Positions 17,223-24,416 of a stretch of DNA of 64,000 nt are shown piece after piece. Position 1 is the stretch's first letter; every line of letters starts with the position of its first letter. The DNA is taken from contig DAOQVR010000018.1 of assembly GCA_035341665.1 (NCBI GenBank), forward strand, positions 16,119-80,118, read 5' to 3'. Both the position numbers and the translations under genes were made by a program. The DNA comes from DAOQVR01 sp035341665 (lineage in GTDB: Bacteria > Chloroflexota > Anaerolineae > JAAYZQ01). The notes below the pieces were generated by a model, which was not told where the DNA came from, searched no databases, and saw only the letters and a list, made by a program, of their open reading frames with translations.

Positions 17223-17849
17223 CTACAGCTTGCTCACGACGAGATCGTAGACCTCGTCCCGCATCCGCCCTTTTCCTGCAAGCAGGCCGTCCAAGTAGGC
17301 GCGCTTGGCCGCGACAAAATCCGAATCCTTGATCGTGGCGAGGTTAATCAGGACGTTTAGGGCTGCGCTGCGGAGCGCCGCCTCTGCCATGAGCACCGCA
17401 ACTCCGGCGTCGCTGACGGCCCACCTGTTCCCCTTGATGGCTGCCGGCTCACAGAGGCTCATGATCTGCACCGCAACCTCTGCGATCCTCATCGGGACCA
17501 TAGTGGCGTTCTTGAGTGCGGCCTGCATGGCTGCGTTCCGCGTCGCCTTTTCGTCGTCGGTATCGCGGGGCATCTTGGCGGTCTGGGAGTAGGCCGTGTA
17601 GGCGGCCACATCCGCCTCGAGGAGGTCGGTCATCTCCTGTCGCAGGGCCTCCGATTGGCCCAGCAGGCTCTGGATATCGCCCTGGACTGCTTCGTAGCCC
17701 TTCTTGCCGAGCGTCAAATTGCAGACCATGCTGATGAGTGCCGCCCCCAGGGCACCGGCCAGTGAGGCCACGCTCCCTCCGCCCGGCGCGGGAAGGTTGC
17801 TGGCTAGGTCGTCAAGGAAGCTGGTGACGGGCTTGTCTGTGAGTTTCAT
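17223..17849 (-). CDS. fchA: Methenyl-THF cyclohydrolase (FchA, cyclodeaminase/cyclohydrolase family)
   Basis: The 208-residue protein has the all-helical fold of formiminotransferase-cyclodeaminase C-terminal domains and of clostridial FchA. The signature PAPGGGSVASLAGALGAALI is at residues 20-40, and SDAGVAVLMAEAA falls near residue 150. It converts 10-formyl-THF to methenyl-THF. The start is an ATG with GGAGG upstream. Adjacent FolD lacks its cyclohydrolase lysine, so FchA is probably the only cyclohydrolase of this branch. It lies 26 nt downstream of the fused hdrCB gene. Confidence 0.9.
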   Translation of the reverse strand: MKLTDKPVTSFLDDLASNLPAPGGGSVASLAGALGAALISMVCNLTLGKKGYEAVQGDIQSLLGQSEALRQEMTDLLEADVAAYTAYSQTAKMPRDTDDEKATRNAAMQAALKNATMVPMRIAEVAVQIMSLCEPAAIKGNRWAVSDAGVAVLMAEAALRSAALNVLINLATIKDSDFVAAKRAYLDGLLAGKGRMRDEVYDLVVSKL

Positions 17850-17874
17850 GGATATAGTCCTCCGTGAGTTGTCT

Positions 17875-19368
17875 CTAGGCCCAAAGGAGCCTTTTGCGCT
17901 TGAGTAGGCCGATTGCGTCCGATCGGTGCTTTTCCAGACCCAGGTCCTTGGCGTGAAAGCCGTAGGCGACGCCCATGAGTTGCGTGAAGTACACGATCGG
18001 GATGTCGAAGCTGCCCGCGTATTGATCGTTGATCATGTCTTGGCGCAGGTCGAGGTTGGCGTGGCATAGGGGACAGGCCGTTGCTATCAGATCGGCACCG
18101 CACTCCAGTGCGTTGGCCAAGATCTTTCTGCTGAGGTCGAGGGCGATGTCGAGAGTGCTGAGGGAGAGGGAGCCGCCGCAGCAGTCAACCTTGTAGCCCC
18201 AGTCAACGGTATCCGCTCCGAGAGCGTGCATAAGGCGCTCCATGTTGGTTGGATACTCGTAGTGCTCCTCTTCCGTGATCTTAGGGGGCCTTGTCAGAAG
18301 GCAGCCGTAGTAGCAGGCCACCTTCAGCCCTCGAAGCCGCCGCACGACTGGACTGGCGGCTGCCTCATACCCGACCCGATCGGTGATGGTGGAGAGGAGG
18401 TTGTCAACCTGGATGCCTCCCGAGTAGTCGAAACCGATATCCTCCGCGACGCGCTTAGCCAAGGCCTGGTCCTTTTCGACCTCGTGCATGGCGATGCGAA
18501 ACCGGGAGAAGCAGGAGGCACACGGCATGGTCATGTAGCTGTGGCCCATTCGCTGTGCTGCGGCCAGCGTCTGCATGGGCAACTTGACAGAGCGATAGAA
18601 GTCGGTGTTGTGGGCGGGCGAGGTGCCGCAGCAGACCCAGCCCTCAGGCTCAACCAGCTTCAGGCCAAGCTTCTCGGCAACTGCCAGGGTGGACAGGTGG
18701 AACTCGATCCCAGTGGCGTGCAGGCTGCACCCGGGGTAGTAGGATATCACGTCAGGGGCCGCGGTGGGCCGCTCCCCGAGACGAGGGCCCGGGTATGCTG
18801 GCACTTCCTGGTCCAGTCCTGTTTCTGCCGTGCGACCATTGCGAGGGCGCCGTGCGATATCGGGGAGGATCTTGAGCTTTCCGTGGCGAAGCATGCCCAC
18901 TGCCATGGGCAGATCATACTTGAAGAGCTGGCGGAAGTTGAGATGGCCTGTGAAGAACTCGCGTATGTAGAGTTCAGCCATGAGGCCCAGTTCCCACATG
19001 CGACCGAACCAGTCGATCCCGCGGTTGGCGGCGGTATAGAACATGGGGACCGTCGGGGCCTTTGAGGGTATCCCTTGTTCCTTCGCCATAATCTCCAACT
19101 CGTCCATTATGCGGGCGATATCAATCCCCTGAGGACAGCGCGTCGAGCAGGTCTCGCAAGCAGCGCAGATGGAGATTGTGCGAGAGTGGAGGACGAGATC
19201 AGCCTGTCCAAACTGGGCAGCTCGCAGAACCTGGTGCGGCTTCAGGTCGAAATAGGCAGCTACCGGGCAGCCCGCCGTGCACTTCTTGCATTGATAACAG
19301 AGGAACACGTTCTCGCCGGAGCGTTTCTCGAGCTCCTTGGCGAGATCGGTTCGTAGGCTGACGCTCAT
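17875..19368 (-). CDS. Fused heterodisulfide-reductase-like HdrC-HdrB protein
   Basis: This 497-residue protein joins two usually separate subunits. The HdrC part (residues 1 to about 150) has two [4Fe-4S] motifs, C24/27/30/34 (CYQCKKCTAGCP) and C68/71/74/78 (CAACETCSTRCP). The HdrB part (about 205-497) has two CCG domains: YYPGCSLHATG, GWVCCG and MPCASC in the first, and YYGCLL, DCCGGS and TACPLCH in the second. This is the ligand set for the non-cubane [4Fe-4S] clusters of HdrB. It lies between metF and fchA. By analogy with the Moorella MetFV-HdrABC-MvhD complex it probably passes electrons to MetFV instead of reducing CoM-S-S-CoB. Separate hdrC and hdrB genes also occur at 29.0-30.4 kb. 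Confidence 0.93.
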   Translation of the reverse strand: MSVSLRTDLAKELEKRSGENVFLCYQCKKCTAGCPVAAYFDLKPHQVLRAAQFGQADLVLHSRTISICAACETCSTRCPQGIDIARIMDELEIMAKEQGIPSKAPTVPMFYTAANRGIDWFGRMWELGLMAELYIREFFTGHLNFRQLFKYDLPMAVGMLRHGKLKILPDIARRPRNGRTAETGLDQEVPAYPGPRLGERPTAAPDVISYYPGCSLHATGIEFHLSTLAVAEKLGLKLVEPEGWVCCGTSPAHNTDFYRSVKLPMQTLAAAQRMGHSYMTMPCASCFSRFRIAMHEVEKDQALAKRVAEDIGFDYSGGIQVDNLLSTITDRVGYEAAASPVVRRLRGLKVACYYGCLLTRPPKITEEEHYEYPTNMERLMHALGADTVDWGYKVDCCGGSLSLSTLDIALDLSRKILANALECGADLIATACPLCHANLDLRQDMINDQYAGSFDIPIVYFTQLMGVAYGFHAKDLGLEKHRSDAIGLLKRKRLLWA

Positions 19369-19385
19369 GGGCTGTCTCCTGTTGG

Positions 19386-20417
19386 TTACTCGGTCGTCTG
19401 GCGCGCAGGATCGTACTTGGGACCGATCTTGGCCTGCCTGCAGATTTCATCCACAGCTTCTTCCCACTCTATTGCCATGATGTGGACGCCTGCAACGCCT
19501 TCCGTCTCCCGGCAGGCGTTGATGATCTCGACGCAGATGCGGATTCCTTCGCCTTCGAGTGCGTCCTTTCGCGCTTTGCGAGCTTGCGCTGCCTCCTTGG
19601 GCTCCATGGCCTTGATCTGCTCTGGGCTGGGCAAGCCCTTGGTAGCGTCGGTTAGGCGCTGGATGTACTGGGGCTCAACCTCCATTCCTGGAACCTTGGT
19701 AGCCATGTACTTGGCCGCCACGACGCTCTTGATGGGACCGACGCCCGCCAGGATGTAGACTCTCTCATGGATCCCGAGGTCTACCACGCGGCGCATGAAC
19801 TCCTGGAACTTGCCCATGTTGTAGATCAGCTGTGTCTGGACAAAGTCGGCACCTGCGGCGGCTTTCTTGCCGAGACGATAGGGCCTGAACTCGAAGGGAT
19901 CGGCGAAAGGGTTCTCAGCGGCTCCCAAGAAGAAGCGGGGTTCCTGCCCCTTGATGGCGTCTCCGCACTGAAAGACCTTCTTGTCGCGCATGTCGCGGCA
20001 CATCTGGAGCAGACTCACCGAGTCTAGATCGTGCACGTTCTTTGACTGTGGATGGTTGCCAAAGGTCTGATGGTCACCTGTCAGGCACAGCAGGTTGCGT
20101 ATGCCCAAGGCATGGGCGCCAAGCAAGTCGCTTTGGATGGCGATCCGGTTGCGGTCACGGCAGGTCATCTGGATATTGGGCTCGATACCCAACTCCATGA
20201 GCATGACTGCGACGGAGATGGAAGACATGCGCACCACAGCCGTCTGGTTGTCGGTGATGTTGACGGACTCGACGATGCCGCGGAGGAATTGCGCTTTGTG
20301 CTCAACCACGCTCCGGTCAGCACTCTGAGGAGGCCCCAGCTCACCGGTTGCTGCGAAGTAGCCTGCCTTCAGAGCCTTCTCAAGATTGCTGCCTACTTTG
20401 TAGCCATTGTCGCTCAT
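19386..20417 (-). CDS. metF: 5,10-methylene-THF reductase (MetF)
   Basis: The 343-residue FAD-dependent TIM-barrel enzyme reduces methylene-THF to methyl-THF. Visible family features are the N-terminal AATGELGPPQSAD (catalytic Glu region), the folate/flavin region NLLCLTGDH, and GADFVQTQLIYN. The final 60 residues extend beyond the E. coli length. The stop codon of metV overlaps the start (ATGA), so MetF and MetV are translationally coupled and form the MetFV heterodimer known from acetogens. GGGAGG precedes the ATG. The surrounding Hdr and MvhD genes indicate an electron-bifurcating or Hdr-linked reductase and not a simple NADH enzyme. Confidence 0.95.
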   Translation of the reverse strand: MSDNGYKVGSNLEKALKAGYFAATGELGPPQSADRSVVEHKAQFLRGIVESVNITDNQTAVVRMSSISVAVMLMELGIEPNIQMTCRDRNRIAIQSDLLGAHALGIRNLLCLTGDHQTFGNHPQSKNVHDLDSVSLLQMCRDMRDKKVFQCGDAIKGQEPRFFLGAAENPFADPFEFRPYRLGKKAAAGADFVQTQLIYNMGKFQEFMRRVVDLGIHERVYILAGVGPIKSVVAAKYMATKVPGMEVEPQYIQRLTDATKGLPSPEQIKAMEPKEAAQARKARKDALEGEGIRICVEIINACRETEGVAGVHIMAIEWEEAVDEICRQAKIGPKYDPARQTTE

Positions 20418-21088
20418 AGCCGCAGATCCTCCCGCGTAATCTTGCGCTGACCTCCGTCACGGGAGGTGCTCCAGTTTTTTGGACTGTGCACCTCCATCAG
20501 CCTGTCCAGTTGGCCGAGGGCCTCTAGGCGCTTGTAGATCTGGTCCCACACGCAAGGTGTCTGCCGGTCGGCGTACACCTCGCAGATACCGCGCTGCGAG
20601 CCACCGCAGGGGCCGTTCATCAGGCTCTTTGCGCAGCGCGCGACGGGGCACAGCCCACCCGTAGTTGCCAACACGCAGTCGCCACAGGCCTGGCAGCGCT
20701 CCTCCCAGACGCCCTGCTCCGTGGGCTGGCTGAGGCCGCTGGTGTTGAGCCCGGGAAGCGTCAGCTTCTGAGGGAACTGCTCGTTCACGGTTTGGACGCC
20801 GATGCCACAGGCCAAGGAGACAACAAGGTCGGCGTCGCGGATGTGATCGGCTGCCAGGTCATTGTATTCAAACTCACACTGACGCTGTACCGTGAACTCC
20901 CGGATGTCCTTTTCTTCGCCCGCCAATCGAGTCGCCATACGCAGCTGTGACGCCAGTATGGCGACCTCTTTTTCGCCCCCGGCGAAGCAGACTGTCACGC
21001 AGGTGCCGCAACCCAGTATGAGGACTTTTTCGGCGCCGGCAATCATGGCCTTGATCTCCTCAAGGGGCTTTTGTTGCGCTACTATCAT
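20414..21088 (-). CDS. metV: MetV, zinc/Fe-S partner subunit of methylene-THF reductase
   Basis: The 224-residue protein is the MetV partner found beside MetF in acetogens. The N-terminal half resembles a CoA-synthase-like Rossmann domain with GCGTCVTVCFAGGEKEVAIL near residues 24-43. The C-terminal half is cysteine-rich (RCQACGDCVLATTGGLCPVARC and NGPCGGSQRGICEV), the zinc/iron-sulfur region that bridges to Hdr subunits. The ATG at 21088 is chosen over a frame start at 21256 because GGAGG lies just upstream and the family starts here. It overlaps metF by 4 nt. Confidence 0.92.
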   Translation of the reverse strand: MIVAQQKPLEEIKAMIAGAEKVLILGCGTCVTVCFAGGEKEVAILASQLRMATRLAGEEKDIREFTVQRQCEFEYNDLAADHIRDADLVVSLACGIGVQTVNEQFPQKLTLPGLNTSGLSQPTEQGVWEERCQACGDCVLATTGGLCPVARCAKSLMNGPCGGSQRGICEVYADRQTPCVWDQIYKRLEALGQLDRLMEVHSPKNWSTSRDGGQRKITREDLRL

Positions 21089-21123
21089 GCTCCAACCTCC
21101 ATAATCGTGGATAGACGATATCG

Positions 21124-22509
21124 TCAGAATGAGGGATTCGAGTGCGAGACCTCGAGTCCATGAACTTGCATGTACCTGGGAACGATGATCGCCACCGGGT
21201 TCCTCGCGCCGTAGCTGTGTGTGGTGTTGTAGGGAAGTGTCGTTTGGGTCAGCCACTCTACGCGGCCTCCGAAGATATCGAGCAGGCTCTGCGTCAGCCG
21301 CACGTTGAAGGGGATACCGACCGAGCCGTCCTTTCGAAGGAGGAGGGCGCCAAAGCGCGAGCTGGCCGTGATGAGGCCTTTTGTCGGGTTGACGACATTC
21401 ATGTAGTGCAGGAAAGGCACGTACAGCGCATCGCGGTCGCGCCGCTTGGCGACCAGGTCAGGGAGTGAGCACGCCTGCGCATCACCGCCGCCCATTGCCA
21501 GGCTCTTGTGGGCAACCGTGTGGCCGGTGGGCGTGGCCCCAAACTCGTCGGCGCTATCTTGCGACCACAAGAAGCCCCTGAAGGTCCCTTGATCCACGAT
21601 GGGCCAGGGTCTTCTGGGAATGCCCGTAAAGTCCACACGAAACGGGAAGGTCTCAAGCCTGTCTGGATCGTCGATCAGGGTGAAGAGCGGCGAGAAGACC
21701 TGGCGCCCAAGATCGCTCGCCTGAAGGAAGGAGTAGCCTCTCTTCATCAGGCCACCATCGAAGCCGACCCAGTTCATCACGCCGAGCATCTCGGCGATGG
21801 CGGCTGGGCCAAAGATGATGTCGTACGCCCCGAGGGGCAGTTGGCTGGGCTGAGTGGACTCGAAGCGATCGGCTAGAAATGACAGCTCGCGGTGAAGTGC
21901 GGCAGGATCCAGGTCGGGCGCGGCCTGGGCGGACTGCTCAGCGATCAGCTCCCACTTGAGGCCGGCATGAGCAAGGACGGCGGTCACCTGCGCATCTGAC
22001 GTCCTGAAGTAGAGGCTGTGGTCAGAGCGAGTGTTCATCAGTGCGATAGTGTTCGAACCAGATGAGAAGATGCCGGACAGCTTGAGTTCGGGTGACTCAA
22101 GTCCCAGCGCTGCTTCATTGAAGTATGCAAGCTTCTGCTCGCTACTCATCTCGGCCAGAGGTCGGTCAAAAGCGGATTCGTCAGTGAACGATGTGCGATA
22201 GGTGGGGACGGTGGGTTGGTAGGTGAGTGGCTGGGAGTGCTGGACCATTTCCCAGCACATGTCGATCGTGCCCTTGATGTCGTCCGCCCTGGACAGATCG
22301 GTGATCAGGCCGACGCTGGCCTGCCTCCTGTCCAGCGTGGCCTGGATGTTCAGGCGGATGAGGTGCTCGCTTGTGTTGAGCGAGATGGCCGAGTTGGCGA
22401 AGCGCATGAGCGAGCCGTTTTCCTCTTGATACAGGAACTCGATCTCGTACCCCTTGCCAATGGCGTAGGTGCGCAGATCGTGCAGGGTCTGGAGTACTTG
22501 GTCTATCAT
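21124..22509 (-). CDS. tldE: TldE/PmbA-family protein (partner of TldD)
   Basis: The 461-residue protein is homologous to TldD and PmbA/TldE but lacks the HExxxH zinc motif, as expected for the non-catalytic TldE partner. Family-type segments include RLNIQATLDRRQASVGLITD near residues 48-67 and the C-terminal VNPTKGLITASSRFGALLLRKDG. AGGAG precedes the ATG. It lies 2 nt downstream of tldD and 35 nt upstream of metV. The TldD/E heterodimer degrades or matures unfolded and post-translationally modified peptides in other bacteria. Why it sits inside a methylene-THF-reductase operon is unknown. Confidence 0.9.
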   Translation of the reverse strand: MIDQVLQTLHDLRTYAIGKGYEIEFLYQEENGSLMRFANSAISLNTSEHLIRLNIQATLDRRQASVGLITDLSRADDIKGTIDMCWEMVQHSQPLTYQPTVPTYRTSFTDESAFDRPLAEMSSEQKLAYFNEAALGLESPELKLSGIFSSGSNTIALMNTRSDHSLYFRTSDAQVTAVLAHAGLKWELIAEQSAQAAPDLDPAALHRELSFLADRFESTQPSQLPLGAYDIIFGPAAIAEMLGVMNWVGFDGGLMKRGYSFLQASDLGRQVFSPLFTLIDDPDRLETFPFRVDFTGIPRRPWPIVDQGTFRGFLWSQDSADEFGATPTGHTVAHKSLAMGGGDAQACSLPDLVAKRRDRDALYVPFLHYMNVVNPTKGLITASSRFGALLLRKDGSVGIPFNVRLTQSLLDIFGGRVEWLTQTTLPYNTTHSYGARNPVAIIVPRYMQVHGLEVSHSNPSF

Positions 22510-22511
22510 GG

Positions 22512-23966
22512 TTACACTCCTATGGTCACGTCATCGAACCGGCAGACGGGGATGCCGTGGCCCAGCTGCATGATCTGGTTGGGCTGGCCCTTGCCGCAGT
22601 TGTCGACATACTTGAGGTCCCAGGTGGAGTCGTCTCCGACAGCCGAGAGTGAGTTCCAGAACCGGACGGTGTCGCCTTTGTAGGTCGAGTTCTTCACGAC
22701 CCGGGTGATCTCTCCATTGTCAACAAGCCACCCGATCTCGCACCCAAAGTGGAACTGCTCGCGGTTGGACCCGATCGACCAGCTCCGGTCCCCGTCAAGC
22801 ACGATACCTCTCTCCGTCCGGCTGACGATTTCGGAGAGAGTCCCGTCTGACCCTGGGTCGATATTGATGTTGGTCATCCGCTCGATGGGCACGCGATAGA
22901 AGGATGTTGCCCGGTTGCAGCCACCGCTACCAGGGAAGAGGACGTGTCCTGCCTTGGCGTTGGCCTCCTCTACCATCTGCCTACCGGTAATGGCTCCGAC
23001 CAGTATGCCCTTGTCAATGAGGAGTGTGTTTTGGGCAGGAACTCCGTCATCGTCAAAGCCGAAGCTGCCGGGGCTGTTGGGCATCGTAGCGTTGGCCCTG
23101 GCCGTCAGCTTCGCAGAGCCGTAGCGCAGCCTTCCGAAGTCCGCCAATGTCACAAACGAGCCGCCGGCAAATGATAGCTCGTAGCCAAGAATCCGGTCCA
23201 GCTCGAGCGCATGCCCAATCGTCTCGTGGGTTTGGAGGTGCATGATGTCGGGCAGCAGAATGACAGAGCGGGTCTCTTTAGGGCAGTCCTCGGCGATCAG
23301 CACCTGGTTGAGTTCCTCGACCAGGCGCTCAGCCTGCCTAGAAAACCATGGCTCGTCTATCGATTCCCACCCGCGAGTGAGTCCTCGGCACCCCAGGCGC
23401 ACCTTTCGCTCATGGGAGGTGCCCTGGGCGTCGTTGCCGTCGACCTCCATCTGGGCGAAGACCTCGGTGATTCTCTTGTCGATCTCGGCCTTTTCACTGT
23501 CGAGGAAGACAACCTGCTTCCGGACGAAGGTTAGGCGCCCGATTCGCTGGGCTACGCCGGCCTGGTCCATGGCCGCGTCCATGTGCTGAAGAGATCCAAC
23601 CTTGTCACGGAGAGCAACCGTGAACGGGTCGATCGTACAGGGGCTCACGAAGTCGGCACGTACAGCATCCCTGTCAGCCAGCCGGATTGGGAAGGTGACA
23701 CGTGCGGCGGCAGCCCGGGCGTTCTCGAGCGCTTTGCTGAACACGGCCGATGGCTCGCCCGCAAAGGAGGAAGCCGCGAAGCCCCAGGCCCCGCCAAAGA
23801 GGACCCGAACTCCTAGGCCACTCTCCCGTGAGAAGGAGTTGTCCTTGAGGTTCCCGTTCCACATCACGAGGGACTGAGTCTCCTCGAAGGGATACCAGCG
23901 GGCATCTACGTAAGAGGCCCCCTGGGCTCGAGTGTGTTCGACCAGATGTCGCAGTTGTTCTAGCAT
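22512..23966 (-). CDS. tldD: TldD-family zinc metalloprotease
   Basis: The 484-residue catalytic subunit of TldD/E carries the zinc-binding HETIGHALE motif near residue 250. The third ligand is the Cys of VDNCGKGQP near residue 457, matching E. coli TldD. The ATG at 23966 has AGGAG upstream. The last codons of the selenoprotein mvhD gene overlap its first bases (the mvhD TAG ends at 23960), which indicates translational coupling to an Hdr subunit. The protein is cytoplasmic. A role in maturing a modified peptide or protein of the neighbouring complex is possible but inferred. Confidence 0.93.
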   Translation of the reverse strand: MLEQLRHLVEHTRAQGASYVDARWYPFEETQSLVMWNGNLKDNSFSRESGLGVRVLFGGAWGFAASSFAGEPSAVFSKALENARAAAARVTFPIRLADRDAVRADFVSPCTIDPFTVALRDKVGSLQHMDAAMDQAGVAQRIGRLTFVRKQVVFLDSEKAEIDKRITEVFAQMEVDGNDAQGTSHERKVRLGCRGLTRGWESIDEPWFSRQAERLVEELNQVLIAEDCPKETRSVILLPDIMHLQTHETIGHALELDRILGYELSFAGGSFVTLADFGRLRYGSAKLTARANATMPNSPGSFGFDDDGVPAQNTLLIDKGILVGAITGRQMVEEANAKAGHVLFPGSGGCNRATSFYRVPIERMTNINIDPGSDGTLSEIVSRTERGIVLDGDRSWSIGSNREQFHFGCEIGWLVDNGEITRVVKNSTYKGDTVRFWNSLSAVGDDSTWDLKYVDNCGKGQPNQIMQLGHGIPVCRFDDVTIGV

Positions 23967-24412
23967 GAAGGCTCCTGTTCTGATTCTTCTCGAGGGCGCC
24001 CGGCCTGCTTCAGAGGATTGGGCCCGAGCTGCCGAGCTCGCTCTGTCATGTCGGCCGCGATCTGTGCGAATCGGGCTCCCTCGGCCGAAGACAGAAAGAA
24101 CATCTCAAGGCGTTCGGGTTCGAGGCCCGTTTCGGCCAGCAGCCGTTTCGTGTAGTTGACTCTTCGTTCAGCGCCTAGATTACCTTCCAGGTAATGACAG
24201 GTACCCTTGAGTCAGCCGGCGACGAACACTGCATCGGCGCCGCCCTCGAAGGCTTTGAGAAGGTAGATCACGTCGATCTTTCCGGTGCAGGGAAGGTGCA
24301 GTACTTTTACGTTGGGTGGATAGGCTAGGCGCATCGATCCGGCGAGGTCCGCGGCAGCGTAGGCACAGAAATGGCACGCGAAAGCCAGGACCTGCGGTTC
24401 GAACTCAGTCAT
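23960..24412 (-). CDS. mvhD: MvhD/HdrA-linked [2Fe-2S] subunit, predicted selenoprotein (Sec67 = UGA)
   Basis: Read through one in-frame TGA at 24214-24212, this gene encodes a 150-residue MvhD subunit that contacts HdrA and holds one [2Fe-2S] cluster. Standard translation would stop after 66 residues. After the UGA the frame continues with family sequence: LKGTCHYLEGN, the RRVNYTKRLLAETGLEPERLEMFF block, then a TAG at 23962-23960. The paralogue at 30447 has Cys72 at the aligned position (VACSIGNCHH against VAG-Sec-LKGTCHY). The other cluster residues Cys13, Cys16, Cys42 and Cys72 align with Cys18, 21, 47 and 77 there. A stem-loop fitting the bacterial SECIS follows the UGA. Methanogen VhuD is a known Sec-containing homologue. 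Start: ATG with AAGGAG. It lies 4 nt after the giant hdrA. Confidence 0.88.
24179..24214 (-). promoter_or_regulatory. Candidate bacterial SECIS element with UGA-Sec codon
   Basis: On the minus strand the UGA (24214-24212) is followed after 16 nt by ATTACC (24195-24190), a TGGAA loop and GGTAAT (24184-24179). With the inner T-A pair this is a 7-bp stem with a GGA loop. The apical loop begins about 22 nt after UGA and has G among its first two bases, fitting the published bSECIS model (loop 16-37 nt downstream, G in the first two loop positions). Confidence 0.72.
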
Positions 24413-24416
24413 CTCC

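Noticed and set aside
24212..24412. mvhD as a truncated pseudogene ending at the TGA
   Set aside because: Sequence after the TGA stays in frame and family-like for 83 codons, the paralogue has Cys at the aligned site, a SECIS-like hairpin follows, and the readthrough stop overlaps the tldD start.
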